Below, piece by piece: positions 34,556 to 45,282 of a stretch of 64,000 nucleotides of DNA (its first letter is position 1; each line of letters starts with the position of its first letter). This stretch comes from UBA3537 sp964219345 (lineage in GTDB: Bacteria > Bacteroidota > Bacteroidia > Flavobacteriales > Flavobacteriaceae): contig CAXPPN010000016.1 in the NCBI GenBank assembly GCA_964219345.1, positions 20,877-84,876 of the forward strand. Reading direction: 5' to 3'. Made by a program: the position numbers and the translations under genes. Below the pieces are notes generated by a model, which worked only from the letters and a program-made list of their open reading frames with translations, did no database searches and was not told where the DNA came from.

Positions 34556-37500
34556 ATGTTGAAAAAACAAGGAATGTATTTGCCAGAATTCGAGCACGAT
34601 AATTGTGGTGCAGGATTTATTTGTAGTTTAGAAGGAAATAAATCTAATGATATTATTCATAAGGCGCTTCAGATTTTGGAACGCCTAGAACACAGAGGAG
34701 CAGTTAGTTCTGATGGAAAAACAGGTGATGGTGCAGGAATTCTCACAGATATCCCTCACGAGCTTTTTGTAAATGATTGTCCTTTTGATTTACCAAGTTT
34801 TGGACAGTATGCAGCTGGTAATGTGTTTTTACCCAAAAAAGAGAACCAAAGAAATTATTGTATTTCTGTTTTTGAAAAATGTATAGAGGAGCAAGGACTT
34901 AATGTTTTGGGCTGGAGAGAAGTACCAGTTGATTCTTCTGTTCTTGGAACTATCGCTCAGGAAACTGAACCTGAAGTAAAGCAAATCTTTATCACCAAAA
35001 ACAATGAACAGCAAGACGATTTTAATTTTAATTTAAAACTTTTTATTGCACGTAAAAAAGCTGAACACGAAATTTATAATTCTAAACTTTCTGAAAGTAA
35101 TTTTTTCTATTTACCAAGTCTTTCAACAAAAGTTATAATATATAAAGGACTACTCATCCCTGAAGATATAAAACTTTATTACAGAGATTTAGAAAATCCT
35201 TTATTTGTAACTCGACTTGCATTGGTTCATCAGCGTTTTTCGACCAATACGTTTCCAACTTGGGATTTGGCACAACCTTTTAGATATATGTGTCATAATG
35301 GAGAAATTAATACCCTTCGTGGTAATGTATCTCGAATGCTTTCTCGAGAAGCATTGCTCAAAAGCGATTGGTTTGGTGAAGATATCAAATCCGTATTACC
35401 AATAATTCTTCCAAATAAATCAGATTCAGCATCTATGGATATGGCTGTGGAACTATTGCTAATGACAGGCCGCTCTTTACCAGAAGTAATGATGATGCTA
35501 ATTCCAGAAGCATGGGAGAAAAATGATGAAATGTCTTCTACAAAAAAGGCATTTTATGAATACAACTCATGTTTGATGGAGCCATGGGATGGACCTGCTT
35601 CAATTCCTTTTACAGATGGTAATTATATTGGTGCTGTTTTGGATAGAAATGGATTAAGACCATCGCGCTATTCTGTTACAAAAGATGGTTATGTTATTAT
35701 GTCTTCGGAGATTGGAGTCATTGAGTTGGCACCAGAAAATGTTGCTCATCATGGGCGTTTGGAGCCTGGCAAAATGTTCCTTGTTGATATGAACGAAGGG
35801 CGGATTGTAAATGATGAAGAAATCAAAGAACACATTGCCGCACAAAAACCATATCGCAAATGGCTCGATGACCAACTTGTTTATTTGAAACAAATCCCAT
35901 ATAATGATTGTCCAATTTTTCTTGATCAAGAGTCTTTAGATAAAAGAAAAGTACTTTTTGGATATACCCAAGAAGATATCAAAACAATTATATTACCGAT
36001 GGCCAATCAAGCCAAAGAACCAATAGGTTCTATGGGAAGTGACACCCCACTAGCACTTTTGTCCGAAAAGCCACAATTGATATATAATTATTTCAAGCAG
36101 TTATTTGCTCAAGTGACTAACCCTCCTTTGGACGGTATTCGAGAGGAGTTGATTACAGATATTAGCCTAACTTTAGGTAGTGATCATAATATCTTTGAAA
36201 TTAATGAGACGCATTGTCAAAAATTAAAAATTCAAAATCCTGTAATTTCTAAACAGGATTTGGATAAAATTAAAAGTTTCGATAATCCCAACTTTAAAAT
36301 TTCCTCTGTTCCTATTTTATATGACATAAATAAAGGACACAATGGTTTGGAAGATGCTTTGGATCAACTTTTAAAAACAGTCTCTTCTCATGTTGATAAT
36401 GGGACTAATATTTTGATTTTATCCGACAGAAAAGTTTCAAAAGACAAAGCACCTATCCCTGCTCTTTTGGCCTGTTCGTTCATCAACAGCGGATTACAGA
36501 AATTAGGAAAGCGTTCTAAAATCAGTATCATAATAGAATCTGCAGAGCCTAGAGAAGTACATCACTTTGCATTGCTATTTGGCTATGGAGCAAGTGCCAT
36601 AAATCCTTATATGGTTAACGAAATTATTGAAGATGAAGTTTTAAATCTTGACCCAAAAGCAGATACAGAAAAAGCCATTGCCAATTATAACAAAGCCGTT
36701 GGTAAAGGGATTTTAAAGGTGATGAACAAGATTGGTATCTCTACACTAAATTCTTATCGCGGGTCACAATTATTTGAATGTATTGGAATTAATACAAATG
36801 TGGTTGACAAATATTTTCCAAAAACTGCAACTCGAATTCAAGGTGTAGATTTGCATCAACTAGAAAAAGAAATTTCTAAGCGTTATGCCTCTGCTTATGT
36901 CAAAAAAGCAATTGATGCCAACCTAGATTTAGAAATGGGAGGTCAATACCGTTGGAGAAGAAATGGAGAGCATCATTTGTTTAATCCACTTTCTATCGCC
37001 AAACTTCAAGATTCGGTTCGAACAAATAAGCCTCAAAAATATAAGGAATATTCGGAGTTGATTAATAATCAATCCAAACAACTCATGACGATTCGAGGAT
37101 TGTTTGAATTTACAAATTACGATCCTATCCCTTTAGAAGAAGTAGAGCCATGGACAAACATTGTTAAGCGTTTTAAAACAGGTGCAATGTCTTATGGTTC
37201 TATTAGTAAAGAAGCCCATGAAAATTTGGCCATTGCAATGAACAGAATTGGTGGAAAGAGCAATTCTGGAGAAGGCGGTGAAGATCAAGAACGTTTTTAC
37301 AAAAATGCTAATGGCGATTGGAAAAATAGCGCCATAAAACAGGTGGCTTCTGGGCGATTTGGTGTTACATCAAATTATTTGTCCAATGCCAAAGAAATTC
37401 AAATTAAAATGGCACAAGGTGCCAAACCAGGAGAAGGTGGGCAGTTACCAGGACCAAAAGTAAACCCTGATATTGCAAAAACACGAAATTCTACACCATA

Positions 37501-39055
37501 TGTAGGTCTAATTTCTCCACCACCACACCACGATATATATTCTATTGAAGATTTATCGCAGTTGATTTATGATTTAAAATCCGCGAATCGAGAAGCACGT
37601 ATTAATGTAAAACTAGTATCAGAAGTTGGTGTTGGAACTGTAGCGGCTGGTGTAGCCAAAGCAAAGGCAGATGTCGTTTTAATTTCTGGTTATGATGGCG
37701 GAACAGGAGCTTCTCCATTAACGTCATTAAAACACGCTGGTTTGCCATGGGAATTGGGGCTTGCTGAAGCACAACAAACCCTTGTCATGAATGATTTGAG
37801 AAGTAGAATTGTTGTAGAATGTGATGGTCAATTGAAAACAGGAAGAGATGTTGCGGTGGCTTGCCTTTTAGGTGCTGAAGAATTTGGTTTTGCAACCGCA
37901 CCATTAGTTGCATCTGGATGCATTATGATGAGAGCTTGTCATTTAAATACATGCCCAGTTGGGATTGCAACTCAAAATCCAGAATTGCGTAAAAAATTTA
38001 AAGGAAAACCAGAACATGTTGTTAATTTCATGTATTTCGTAGCACAGGAATTGCGTGAAATTATGGCAAAACTAGGGTTTAGGACTATTGATGAAATGGT
38101 TGGTAAAGTTGAAAAGCTAGACCGCAATACAGCAATTGAACATTACAAATCAAGAGGAATAGACCTTACACCAATTCTTCATAAAGTTGAGGTAGATGCT
38201 GATGTAGATATTTTCAATACAGAAACACAAGATCATCAACTTGAACGTGCTTTGGATTTTGAAATTATTGATAAAGCTCATCCGGCATTATTTAGAAAAG
38301 AGCCAACAGTTTTGGATTTAAAAATAAATAATGAAAATAGAGCTGTAGGTGCAATTTTAAGTAATGAAATTTCAAAAATATATGGAGCTCAAGGGTTGCC
38401 AGAGAATACTTTAAAAATCAATTTTAAAGGCTCTGCAGGGCAGAGTTTTGGAGCTTTTGCAACAAAAGGATTAACGCTCAATGTGATTGGGAATACCAAT
38501 GATTATTTAGGTAAAGGTTTATCTGGCGCGAAGATTACAGTACGTATCCCAGATGAATCCACTATTGTTCCTGAGGAAAATATTATTATTGGAAATGTAG
38601 CGTTGTATGGAGCAACTTCTGGTGAAGCCTATATCAATGGAAAAGCAGGTGAGCGTTTTTGTGTTAGAAACTCAGGTGCTACAGCTGTTGTAGAAGGCAT
38701 TGGAGACCATGGTTGTGAATATATGACAGGAGGAGTTGCGGTTGTGTTGGGTGAAGTTGGTCGTAATTTTGGAGCTGGTATGAGTGGTGGAATCGCTTAT
38801 GTCTATGATCCAAATAAAACATTCAAAAGCAAATGCAATCAAGAGGGGCTTAATTTAGATCCTCTTAAAGATGATGCACATGTTCAAGAATTAAGAACAT
38901 TAATTGAAAATCATTACAATACAACATTAAGTCCGCTAGCACAACGCATTTTGGAACAATGGGAAACCGCAGTCAAAGACTTTATTCGTGTACTGCCAGA
39001 AGAATACAGACAAGCATTAATCAGATTACAAGAAGAAAACCTCGTAAAAAAATAA
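34556..39055 (+). CDS. gltB: Glutamate synthase large subunit
   Basis: A 1499-residue cytosolic flavoprotein making glutamate from glutamine and 2-oxoglutarate. The N-terminal class II amidotransferase has its nucleophile C17 in EHDNCGAGF, so a 16-residue propeptide would be removed. The central domain, the FMN-binding TIM barrel (GAMSYGSISKEAHENLA, PGEGGQLPG, SGYDGGTGASPL) and the 3Fe-4S cysteines (ASGCIMMRACHLNTCPVG) follow. The last 250 residues form the GXGXG beta-helix (GIGDHGCEYMTGG). The length is normal. gltD begins 4 nt later, so the two subunits are co-expressed. Confidence 0.98.
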   Translation: MLKKQGMYLPEFEHDNCGAGFICSLEGNKSNDIIHKALQILERLEHRGAVSSDGKTGDGAGILTDIPHELFVNDCPFDLPSFGQYAAGNVFLPKKENQRNYCISVFEKCIEEQGLNVLGWREVPVDSSVLGTIAQETEPEVKQIFITKNNEQQDDFNFNLKLFIARKKAEHEIYNSKLSESNFFYLPSLSTKVIIYKGLLIPEDIKLYYRDLENPLFVTRLALVHQRFSTNTFPTWDLAQPFRYMCHNGEINTLRGNVSRMLSREALLKSDWFGEDIKSVLPIILPNKSDSASMDMAVELLLMTGRSLPEVMMMLIPEAWEKNDEMSSTKKAFYEYNSCLMEPWDGPASIPFTDGNYIGAVLDRNGLRPSRYSVTKDGYVIMSSEIGVIELAPENVAHHGRLEPGKMFLVDMNEGRIVNDEEIKEHIAAQKPYRKWLDDQLVYLKQIPYNDCPIFLDQESLDKRKVLFGYTQEDIKTIILPMANQAKEPIGSMGSDTPLALLSEKPQLIYNYFKQLFAQVTNPPLDGIREELITDISLTLGSDHNIFEINETHCQKLKIQNPVISKQDLDKIKSFDNPNFKISSVPILYDINKGHNGLEDALDQLLKTVSSHVDNGTNILILSDRKVSKDKAPIPALLACSFINSGLQKLGKRSKISIIIESAEPREVHHFALLFGYGASAINPYMVNEIIEDEVLNLDPKADTEKAIANYNKAVGKGILKVMNKIGISTLNSYRGSQLFECIGINTNVVDKYFPKTATRIQGVDLHQLEKEISKRYASAYVKKAIDANLDLEMGGQYRWRRNGEHHLFNPLSIAKLQDSVRTNKPQKYKEYSELINNQSKQLMTIRGLFEFTNYDPIPLEEVEPWTNIVKRFKTGAMSYGSISKEAHENLAIAMNRIGGKSNSGEGGEDQERFYKNANGDWKNSAIKQVASGRFGVTSNYLSNAKEIQIKMAQGAKPGEGGQLPGPKVNPDIAKTRNSTPYVGLISPPPHHDIYSIEDLSQLIYDLKSANREARINVKLVSEVGVGTVAAGVAKAKADVVLISGYDGGTGASPLTSLKHAGLPWELGLAEAQQTLVMNDLRSRIVVECDGQLKTGRDVAVACLLGAEEFGFATAPLVASGCIMMRACHLNTCPVGIATQNPELRKKFKGKPEHVVNFMYFVAQELREIMAKLGFRTIDEMVGKVEKLDRNTAIEHYKSRGIDLTPILHKVEVDADVDIFNTETQDHQLERALDFEIIDKAHPALFRKEPTVLDLKINNENRAVGAILSNEISKIYGAQGLPENTLKINFKGSAGQSFGAFATKGLTLNVIGNTNDYLGKGLSGAKITVRIPDESTIVPEENIIIGNVALYGATSGEAYINGKAGERFCVRNSGATAVVEGIGDHGCEYMTGGVAVVLGEVGRNFGAGMSGGIAYVYDPNKTFKSKCNQEGLNLDPLKDDAHVQELRTLIENHYNTTLSPLAQRILEQWETAVKDFIRVLPEEYRQALIRLQEENLVKK

Positions 39056-39059
39056 TACT

Positions 39060-40526
39060 ATGGGAAAGATCACAGGTTTTATGGAATACAAACGTGTAGA
39101 TGAAGCTTATGATGCGGTAAAAGAACGTGTCAAGCACTACAAAGAATTTACTATTCCCCTAAAAGAAAAAGAATTAAAAAACCAAGGCGCACGATGCATG
39201 GATTGTGGCATCCCATTTTGTCACAGTGGTTGTCCATTAGGAAATTTAATTCCTGATTTCAATGACAATGTTTACCGAGGAAATTGGGAAAAAGCGGCAA
39301 AGATTTTGCATTCCACGAATAACTTCCCTGAGTTTACTGGGCGATTATGTCCAGCGCCATGCGAACAAGCTTGTGTATTGGGCATCAATGAAGATCCTGT
39401 AAGTATAGAAAACATTGAAAAAAACATTGTTGAAGTTGCTTTTGAAAAAGGATGGGTAAAACCACAAATTCCAACAACTAGAACAGGAAAAACAGTAGCT
39501 GTTGTTGGTTCTGGTCCATCTGGATTGGCAGCAGCACAACAACTAAATCGCGCGGGTCATCTTGTCACTGTTTTTGAACGTGATGCAAAAGCAGGAGGAT
39601 TGTTGCGCTATGGAATTCCAGATTTTAAACTTGAAAAATCAATAATTGACAGACGTATAGAAATCCTTGAACAAGAAGGAATTGTATTCAAAACAAACAC
39701 TAATGTTGGTGAAGATTTTTCTGTTGAATCTCTACAATCTGATTTTGATGCACTACTACTTTGTGGTGGTGCAACAGCACGTCGTGTACTTCCTGTTGAC
39801 GGTTCAGATTTAAAAGGAATATATCAAGCAATGGACTTTTTGAAATTCAATAATGAATATGTTGATGGCCTTAAAACATTTGATGAAATTATTTCTGCAA
39901 AAGGAAAAAATGTCATTGTAATAGGAGGAGGAGATACGGGGTCCGATTGTATAGGGACTTCAAATAGACACGGTGCAAAAAGTGTTACAAATTTCGAAAT
40001 TCTAGACAAACCAACAGAAGGAAGACCAGCTCATCAGCCTTGGCCATTTTGGCCCATGAAAATGAAAACAAGTTCTTCGCATCAAGAAGGAGTTGAACGT
40101 CATTGGAGTGTTTCTACAAAAAAGTTTTTAAGCGATGAAAATGGTAATCTGACGGGCTTGGTGACTTGCGAAGTAGAATGGATTTTTAAAGAGGGAGAAC
40201 GCCCTCAATTAAAAGAACTTCAAGGAACTGAAAAAACATGGCCTTGTGATTTAGTGTTGTTAGCACTTGGATTTACAGGACCTGGTTCTAACCTTGTCCA
40301 GCAATTAAACCTAGATACTGACTTTAGAACTAATATCAAAGCCACAACCAAAGATTACAAAACTAATATTCCAGGTGTTTTTGCTGCTGGAGATATTAGA
40401 AGAGGACAATCGCTTATTGTTTGGGCTATTTCAGAAGGCCGTCAATCTGCTCATCATATTGACGCATTTTTGATGGGTACTTCTGACTTGCCACTCAAAG
40501 ACGAATATGATTTGCCAAGAGTTTAG
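39060..40526 (+). CDS. gltD: Glutamate synthase small subunit
   Basis: A 488-residue flavoprotein subunit that passes electrons from NADPH through FAD and Fe-S clusters to GltB. The N-terminal cluster domain has CMDCGIPFCHSGCPLGN and CPAPCEQACVL. FAD-binding VVGSGPSGLAAAQQL is followed by NADPH-binding VIGGGDTGSDC, and GVFAAGDIRRGQSLIVWA closes the fold. Length and order are standard. The gene is 4 nt after gltB. Confidence 0.98.
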   Translation: MGKITGFMEYKRVDEAYDAVKERVKHYKEFTIPLKEKELKNQGARCMDCGIPFCHSGCPLGNLIPDFNDNVYRGNWEKAAKILHSTNNFPEFTGRLCPAPCEQACVLGINEDPVSIENIEKNIVEVAFEKGWVKPQIPTTRTGKTVAVVGSGPSGLAAAQQLNRAGHLVTVFERDAKAGGLLRYGIPDFKLEKSIIDRRIEILEQEGIVFKTNTNVGEDFSVESLQSDFDALLLCGGATARRVLPVDGSDLKGIYQAMDFLKFNNEYVDGLKTFDEIISAKGKNVIVIGGGDTGSDCIGTSNRHGAKSVTNFEILDKPTEGRPAHQPWPFWPMKMKTSSSHQEGVERHWSVSTKKFLSDENGNLTGLVTCEVEWIFKEGERPQLKELQGTEKTWPCDLVLLALGFTGPGSNLVQQLNLDTDFRTNIKATTKDYKTNIPGVFAAGDIRRGQSLIVWAISEGRQSAHHIDAFLMGTSDLPLKDEYDLPRV

Positions 40527-40597
40527 ATTTTTATTATGGCTATTTTTACATAAAAAAATTAATTGTAATATATTGCAATTGGTTATTTAAATTACAC

Positions 40598-42136
40598 ATG
40601 AGAAAAATAGCAGTCCTTTTAATATTTACTTTTTTAGTTAACTGTAAAGATGATGTAGAACCCGTTGGAACTTCCAATGGAGATGTCATTGAAACCCCAT
40701 ACGAAATCACTCAAATAAGTTTTAAGGCAGATTTAAATGCCACACTATTTGAAGATATTGTGTTGGATTTTGATGGAGTTGAGTTTTTTACAGGTGCAAT
40801 ACCTTACGGGGTTGACATTAAGAATTTAATTCCCTCCATTGTTACAAACCCAGGAAATGGATTTATCAAATTGGATGAAATTAATTATCAGGACAATACA
40901 ACGTCTCATAATTTCTCTAAAGAAGTTAATGTTGATATATTCAATTCTAATCAAACAGATTATTGGAGTTATAAAATTAGATTAACCTATTTTACAGGTC
41001 TTCCGATTATTTCTATTGATACAGATAATATTCCTGTTGACTCAAGGGATTTTTATGTTTCTGGTGAATTAGATCTATTTGGAGGATTAATTTTTGATGA
41101 TATTGATATGACTTCAATACTCATAAGAGGTCGAGGGAATTCTACTTGGTTTAATCCAAAAAGACCATATCAAATAAAATTTGATGCCAGAACGCCTATT
41201 CTTGGACTTCCTAAAGATAGAAAATGGGTTCTTTTGGCAGAATATTCAGATAAATCTCTTGTGCGCAATAAAATTGCTTATGAAATGGGAGCGATTAGTA
41301 GTTTAGATTATACACCAAAGGGAGAATATGTAGAAGTTTTTCTTAATAATGAACATAAGGGAACCTATGTTTTAGCACAAAAAGTCGAAGAATCAAACAA
41401 CCGTGTTAATATTGGTGATGAAGGCTATTTGATTGAAATTGATCAAGATTACAGAGTTGATCCGGATGATGTTTTCTTTACACCAACAATTTTTACTCAA
41501 CAATATTACACAAATGTATTCAACATTAAAGCTCCAAATATTTCTTATGATACTCCAGAATTTACCCTAATTGAAGATCATATTAATAGTTTTGAAGCCG
41601 TTTTATTTGGTCCAGATTTTACAGATCCAGATGTTGGATATCGAAGTTATATTGATATTGATAGTTTTATAGATTGGTTTTTAATTAATGAAATTGCAAA
41701 AACAGTAGATGCCCGATGGTATTCAAGTATTTATTTTACTTATGTTCCAGGTGAAAAAATTAAAATGGGACCGATTTGGGATTTTGATTTATCTTACGGA
41801 AATGTAAATTATGCAGATTCACAATATACAGAAGGTTATTGGGTAAAATATAATCCATGGTTCAGCAGGATGTTTGAAGATCCATACTTTGAAAATCTTG
41901 TTAGAGAGCGATTTGATTTTTATTATCAAAACCTAGACAACTTCAATTCAAAAATAGACGAATTTAGTTCTTACTTAAGCGTCTCACAAAGCTATAATTA
42001 TGATATATGGCAAACCTTGGGGACCTATGTATGGCCAAATCCAGTTTGGTTTGATACACACCAAGAAGAAGTAGATTATGTAAAACAGTGGTTATTGGCA
42101 CGCATGAATTGGTTGAATCAAGAGTTTGGATTTTAA
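40598..42136 (+). CDS. CotH-kinase family lipoprotein
   Basis: A 512-residue exported protein. The signal MRKIAVLLIFTFLVNC gives a lipidated C16. The mature N-terminal 120 residues look like a small beta domain. The CotH kinase domain follows: IRGRGNSTWFNPKRPYQIKFD, KWVLLAEYSDKSLVRNKIAYEM, KGTYVLAQKVE, GYLIEIDQDY and the metal-site block KMGPIWDFDLSYGN. CotH proteins are atypical kinases (spore-coat kinase in Bacillus) and also occur as exported proteins in Bacteroidota, where targets are unknown. Being lipid-anchored outside the inner membrane raises the question of its phosphate donor. A GLPGLI gene follows on the same strand. Confidence 0.9.
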   Translation: MRKIAVLLIFTFLVNCKDDVEPVGTSNGDVIETPYEITQISFKADLNATLFEDIVLDFDGVEFFTGAIPYGVDIKNLIPSIVTNPGNGFIKLDEINYQDNTTSHNFSKEVNVDIFNSNQTDYWSYKIRLTYFTGLPIISIDTDNIPVDSRDFYVSGELDLFGGLIFDDIDMTSILIRGRGNSTWFNPKRPYQIKFDARTPILGLPKDRKWVLLAEYSDKSLVRNKIAYEMGAISSLDYTPKGEYVEVFLNNEHKGTYVLAQKVEESNNRVNIGDEGYLIEIDQDYRVDPDDVFFTPTIFTQQYYTNVFNIKAPNISYDTPEFTLIEDHINSFEAVLFGPDFTDPDVGYRSYIDIDSFIDWFLINEIAKTVDARWYSSIYFTYVPGEKIKMGPIWDFDLSYGNVNYADSQYTEGYWVKYNPWFSRMFEDPYFENLVRERFDFYYQNLDNFNSKIDEFSSYLSVSQSYNYDIWQTLGTYVWPNPVWFDTHQEEVDYVKQWLLARMNWLNQEFGF

Positions 42137-42189
42137 TTTGAATGTGTTAATGTTTTGGTAAACCAAAATCAATTTATATACTCTTCCTA

Positions 42190-42197
42190 TATATTTG
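42190..42197 (+). promoter_or_regulatory. Candidate -7 element of the GLPGLI gene
   Basis: TATATTTG matches TAnnTTTG, 29 nt before the ATG at 42227. No TTG is at the best -33 distance. Confidence 0.4.
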
Positions 42198-42226
42198 TTT
42201 GATAGATACTACAAAAGTCAAACAAA

Positions 42227-43060
42227 ATGAAAACACAGTATTTTAAAATAGTCTTTATTTTATCTTTTGCTTTGTTATTTAGCAATAACGATATATATGC
42301 TCAGGACTTTCAAGGAAAGGCTACCTATATTTCTAAATCTAAAATGGAACTCGGGCGCTGGGGAGCCCGAATGAGTGAGGCACAAAAAAAACAAATTGCC
42401 GCTCGATTAAAAAACCGTTTAGAAAAAGAGTTTGTTTTGGTTTTCAACAAACAAGAATCTGTTTTTACTGAAGAAGAACAGCTAGATGCTATTTCTGGAG
42501 CAACAGACTCATGGGGAAAAAATTTCGCTGCAGGAGAAAATTATAAAAATGTAAAAACAAATGCTCAAATTCAACAACAGGAATTTTATGGCAAGAAGTT
42601 TTTAGTTAAAGATAAACTTCAAAAAATTGATTGGACTTTAGGTAAAGAGTCCAAACAAATAGGAAATTACCTTTGTTTTAAAGCTACTAGTTTTATACCA
42701 ACAGATGATTTGTTGTGGTACTCTTTTTCATGGAGTAGAATGAAATCAACGGATATTCAAGATGCTGAAGACAAAGAAAATAATGACACTGAAGTTGATG
42801 TCACTCAAATTGAGGCATGGTATACGCCACAAATTCCTGTTGGTCATGGACCATCTGAATATTGGGGCCTACCAGGTTTAATTTTGGAGGTTAGCGCGGG
42901 AGAAACAACAATGTTGTGTTCAAAAATTGTCATAAATCCTGTTGAAGCTATTGAAATTGAAGCTCCTAAAAAAGGGACTACTGTTACCAAAAATGAATAT
43001 CAAGATATTATTCAGAACAAAATGGCGGAGTTCAGAAATAACCGAATGCGTCGCCGATAA
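42227..43060 (+). CDS. GLPGLI family exported protein
   Basis: A 277-residue protein with a signal peptide (FKIVFILSFALLFSNNDIYAQ). The family name motif GLPGLI is visible in SEYWGLPGLILEV (about 210-222), in the usual position in the second half. The rest has the FQGKATYISKSKMEL start and alternating beta-strands typical of the family; WYTPQIPVGHGP precedes the motif. GLPGLI proteins are common in Bacteroidota envelopes, with no established function. The C-terminus is strongly basic (FRNNRMRRR). It is probably its own unit, 90 bp after the CotH gene. Confidence 0.9.
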   Translation: MKTQYFKIVFILSFALLFSNNDIYAQDFQGKATYISKSKMELGRWGARMSEAQKKQIAARLKNRLEKEFVLVFNKQESVFTEEEQLDAISGATDSWGKNFAAGENYKNVKTNAQIQQQEFYGKKFLVKDKLQKIDWTLGKESKQIGNYLCFKATSFIPTDDLLWYSFSWSRMKSTDIQDAEDKENNDTEVDVTQIEAWYTPQIPVGHGPSEYWGLPGLILEVSAGETTMLCSKIVINPVEAIEIEAPKKGTTVTKNEYQDIIQNKMAEFRNNRMRRR

Positions 43061-43082
43061 CTAATCATTTTTTAATTAATTC

Positions 43083-45050
43083 TTAATAATTTGTATAGAC
43101 CCAACCTGTAAACACATCGTTTTCATCGTTGTTAAGTTTTAGTACATAGAAATAAGTTCCAACAGGGACTAAATCACCCTCTTTGGATGTTCCATCCCAC
43201 TTGCGATTATTATTTCCTTCAAAAATACATATACCATAACGGTTGAAAATTTTCAAAGAGTGATTCAAGTGTATGCCATAAAGATTTTGAATTTGAAAGA
43301 CATCATTGAGTCCATCGTTGTTTGGTGAAATGGCTTGAGGAACAATAATATCACAATTTTCTGAAACTAACAGGATTGGATAAACTTCATAGCATATATC
43401 ATTTTCAATTGTTCCATAAACCAATTGGTTTTCTGAATTAACTTCAAAATCAATAGGATTAACGATAATATTTTCAAAATTTTCTACATCATCAAGAGAA
43501 TTGAAAAAACCAATAAAATCGTCACCTAAAAACACATCAGAAGCATCAAACAAATTTATTGTTGGGCGGTTACTTTGGCAATAAATAATTTCAAAATTGT
43601 CTGTATATATGATTGGATTTTCAATTATAATTTCAACTGCAATTAAATCCTGACTTTCACAGTCACCTATAGTTTGAGTAATATAAACTGTAGTATCATC
43701 ACTAATTTCAGTAGTATCATCAAGCAAGGTGTCTCCTAATTGATCGGCATAGAATTTAATATTCTCACCATTGGTTTGAAGCTCTTGTAAAAGAACTGAA
43801 TTGCAAAAAGTTTGTGGGGTATCTGCTGTTGGTGCAGGAGTATTTGTTTCAGTAATTACAGCTGTTCTTGTTGTAGAAATACAACCTGTAATATTGTCGA
43901 TTGTTTCCGCATAATAGGTGCCAACAGCATTAGTAGTATAGGTTAAACTGTTTGCTTGTAAAAGTTGTCCATCTGAAGCAGCATCATACCAGTTGACGCT
44001 AGTATTTGAAGTTGAGGTTACAGATAAAATGGCTTCATTTAAACTACAATCAAAAGTAACATCTCCATTGCTATTAGGCGCAGGGGGATTTGGATTGATT
44101 GTGATTTGAAATAGATCTGAAAATAATACACATTGTTCATTTGATAGGTTATCTGCAAATTCAGAAACTTTTGTTCTATAAAATCCTTCAGATGTAATAT
44201 TTAGATTTATACTTTGGTTTGTTTCTCCAGTAATATCTTGCCACATTATACCATCTGCACTTTCTTGCCATTGATAGAAATGAGAAGTAAAAACTGAAAA
44301 ATCTGGAGTAGAAGTTAAGGTTGTGGCATATGGTGTTTCGCTATTACAAATTGTTGCAGAAGTATTACCTGATTCATCCGTTACGACTACATTATCTCCA
44401 CAAGTTTTGAATTCAATATCATCTATAACTATGTCATTTCCACAGCCACCACCACCATTGTTGAGCATTTTTAAGACAACAGATTGTTGGTTTTCTAGAG
44501 TTTGAAAAACTAAACCATACTCACCCCATGTAGGAACTGCTGTTGCATAAATATCTCCAGTATCGCCGCTTGCTATAAGTGTAGTTTCGGTGCTATCCCA
44601 TATTTGAAATTTGACATTAATTGGAATTTCGATTCCCAAATCAACGCAAAATCCAGGAACTTTTAATAAATTCAACAGCCATGACGAAAATTCATAAGTC
44701 GTAAATTCGCATAATCCAGTTACAGTTGTTTTATAAAATTCTCCTGCTGTAAAATCTGCATTTACAATAAGAAATCTACCGTTACTATCGTTGGGTGTAT
44801 GGTCCTCAATTTCTTGCCAATCATATGGGTTTCCAAAAGTACCATTTCTTACAGTGTAAAAACTATCATTTGGAAAACCAGAAGAATATGAATAGGTTGT
44901 AGTTCCATTTGGTAGAGGTACGCTGCCTGTTCCAGCTCCAAAGTCTTCAACAAAAATGGGAGTACCAGAATTTCCATCACAAAATCCTAATTGTGCATCA
45001 ATAGAAATAAATGAAAAAAGAAATAAAAATAATGTGAAAAGATATTTCAT
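43083..45050 (-). CDS. Secreted protein with gliding-motility-type C-terminal domain (T9SS type B)
   Basis: A 655-residue exported protein. A signal peptide (KYLFTLFLFLFSFISIDAQ) precedes a carbohydrate- or ligand-binding-like domain with Cys (GLCEFTTYEFSSWLL, NNGGGGCGNDIVIDDIEF), then two or three Ig-like beta domains (PDFSVFTSHFYQWQESADG, TNAVGTYYAETIDN). The C-terminal 85 residues are the CHU_C/type B sorting domain: ISPNNDGLNDVFQIQNL, KIFNRYGICIFEG, GTYFYVLKLN. It is therefore exported by the type IX system and likely adheres at the cell surface. It is read convergently with the GLPGLI gene. Confidence 0.92.
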   Translation of the reverse strand: MKYLFTLFLFLFSFISIDAQLGFCDGNSGTPIFVEDFGAGTGSVPLPNGTTTYSYSSGFPNDSFYTVRNGTFGNPYDWQEIEDHTPNDSNGRFLIVNADFTAGEFYKTTVTGLCEFTTYEFSSWLLNLLKVPGFCVDLGIEIPINVKFQIWDSTETTLIASGDTGDIYATAVPTWGEYGLVFQTLENQQSVVLKMLNNGGGGCGNDIVIDDIEFKTCGDNVVVTDESGNTSATICNSETPYATTLTSTPDFSVFTSHFYQWQESADGIMWQDITGETNQSINLNITSEGFYRTKVSEFADNLSNEQCVLFSDLFQITINPNPPAPNSNGDVTFDCSLNEAILSVTSTSNTSVNWYDAASDGQLLQANSLTYTTNAVGTYYAETIDNITGCISTTRTAVITETNTPAPTADTPQTFCNSVLLQELQTNGENIKFYADQLGDTLLDDTTEISDDTTVYITQTIGDCESQDLIAVEIIIENPIIYTDNFEIIYCQSNRPTINLFDASDVFLGDDFIGFFNSLDDVENFENIIVNPIDFEVNSENQLVYGTIENDICYEVYPILLVSENCDIIVPQAISPNNDGLNDVFQIQNLYGIHLNHSLKIFNRYGICIFEGNNNRKWDGTSKEGDLVPVGTYFYVLKLNNDENDVFTGWVYTNY

Positions 45051-45282
45051 AATTAGAAATTAATAATTGGCACAATTAGTAAAAATCAAAAATCTACGAC
45101 TATTCAAACAATTTAGATTGAAGCAATTGTTTAAAATAATTTTAAATAATTAAAGTGGATGTTTTTGAGATGATTATTAAAAGTCGGCAATTAAAAGTTA
45201 AATTTAGTTTAGTTAGTTTATCAAATTTAATACAATTTTTATTTTTTGTAATAATAATTTCTATTTTTCCTCAATAAAAACA

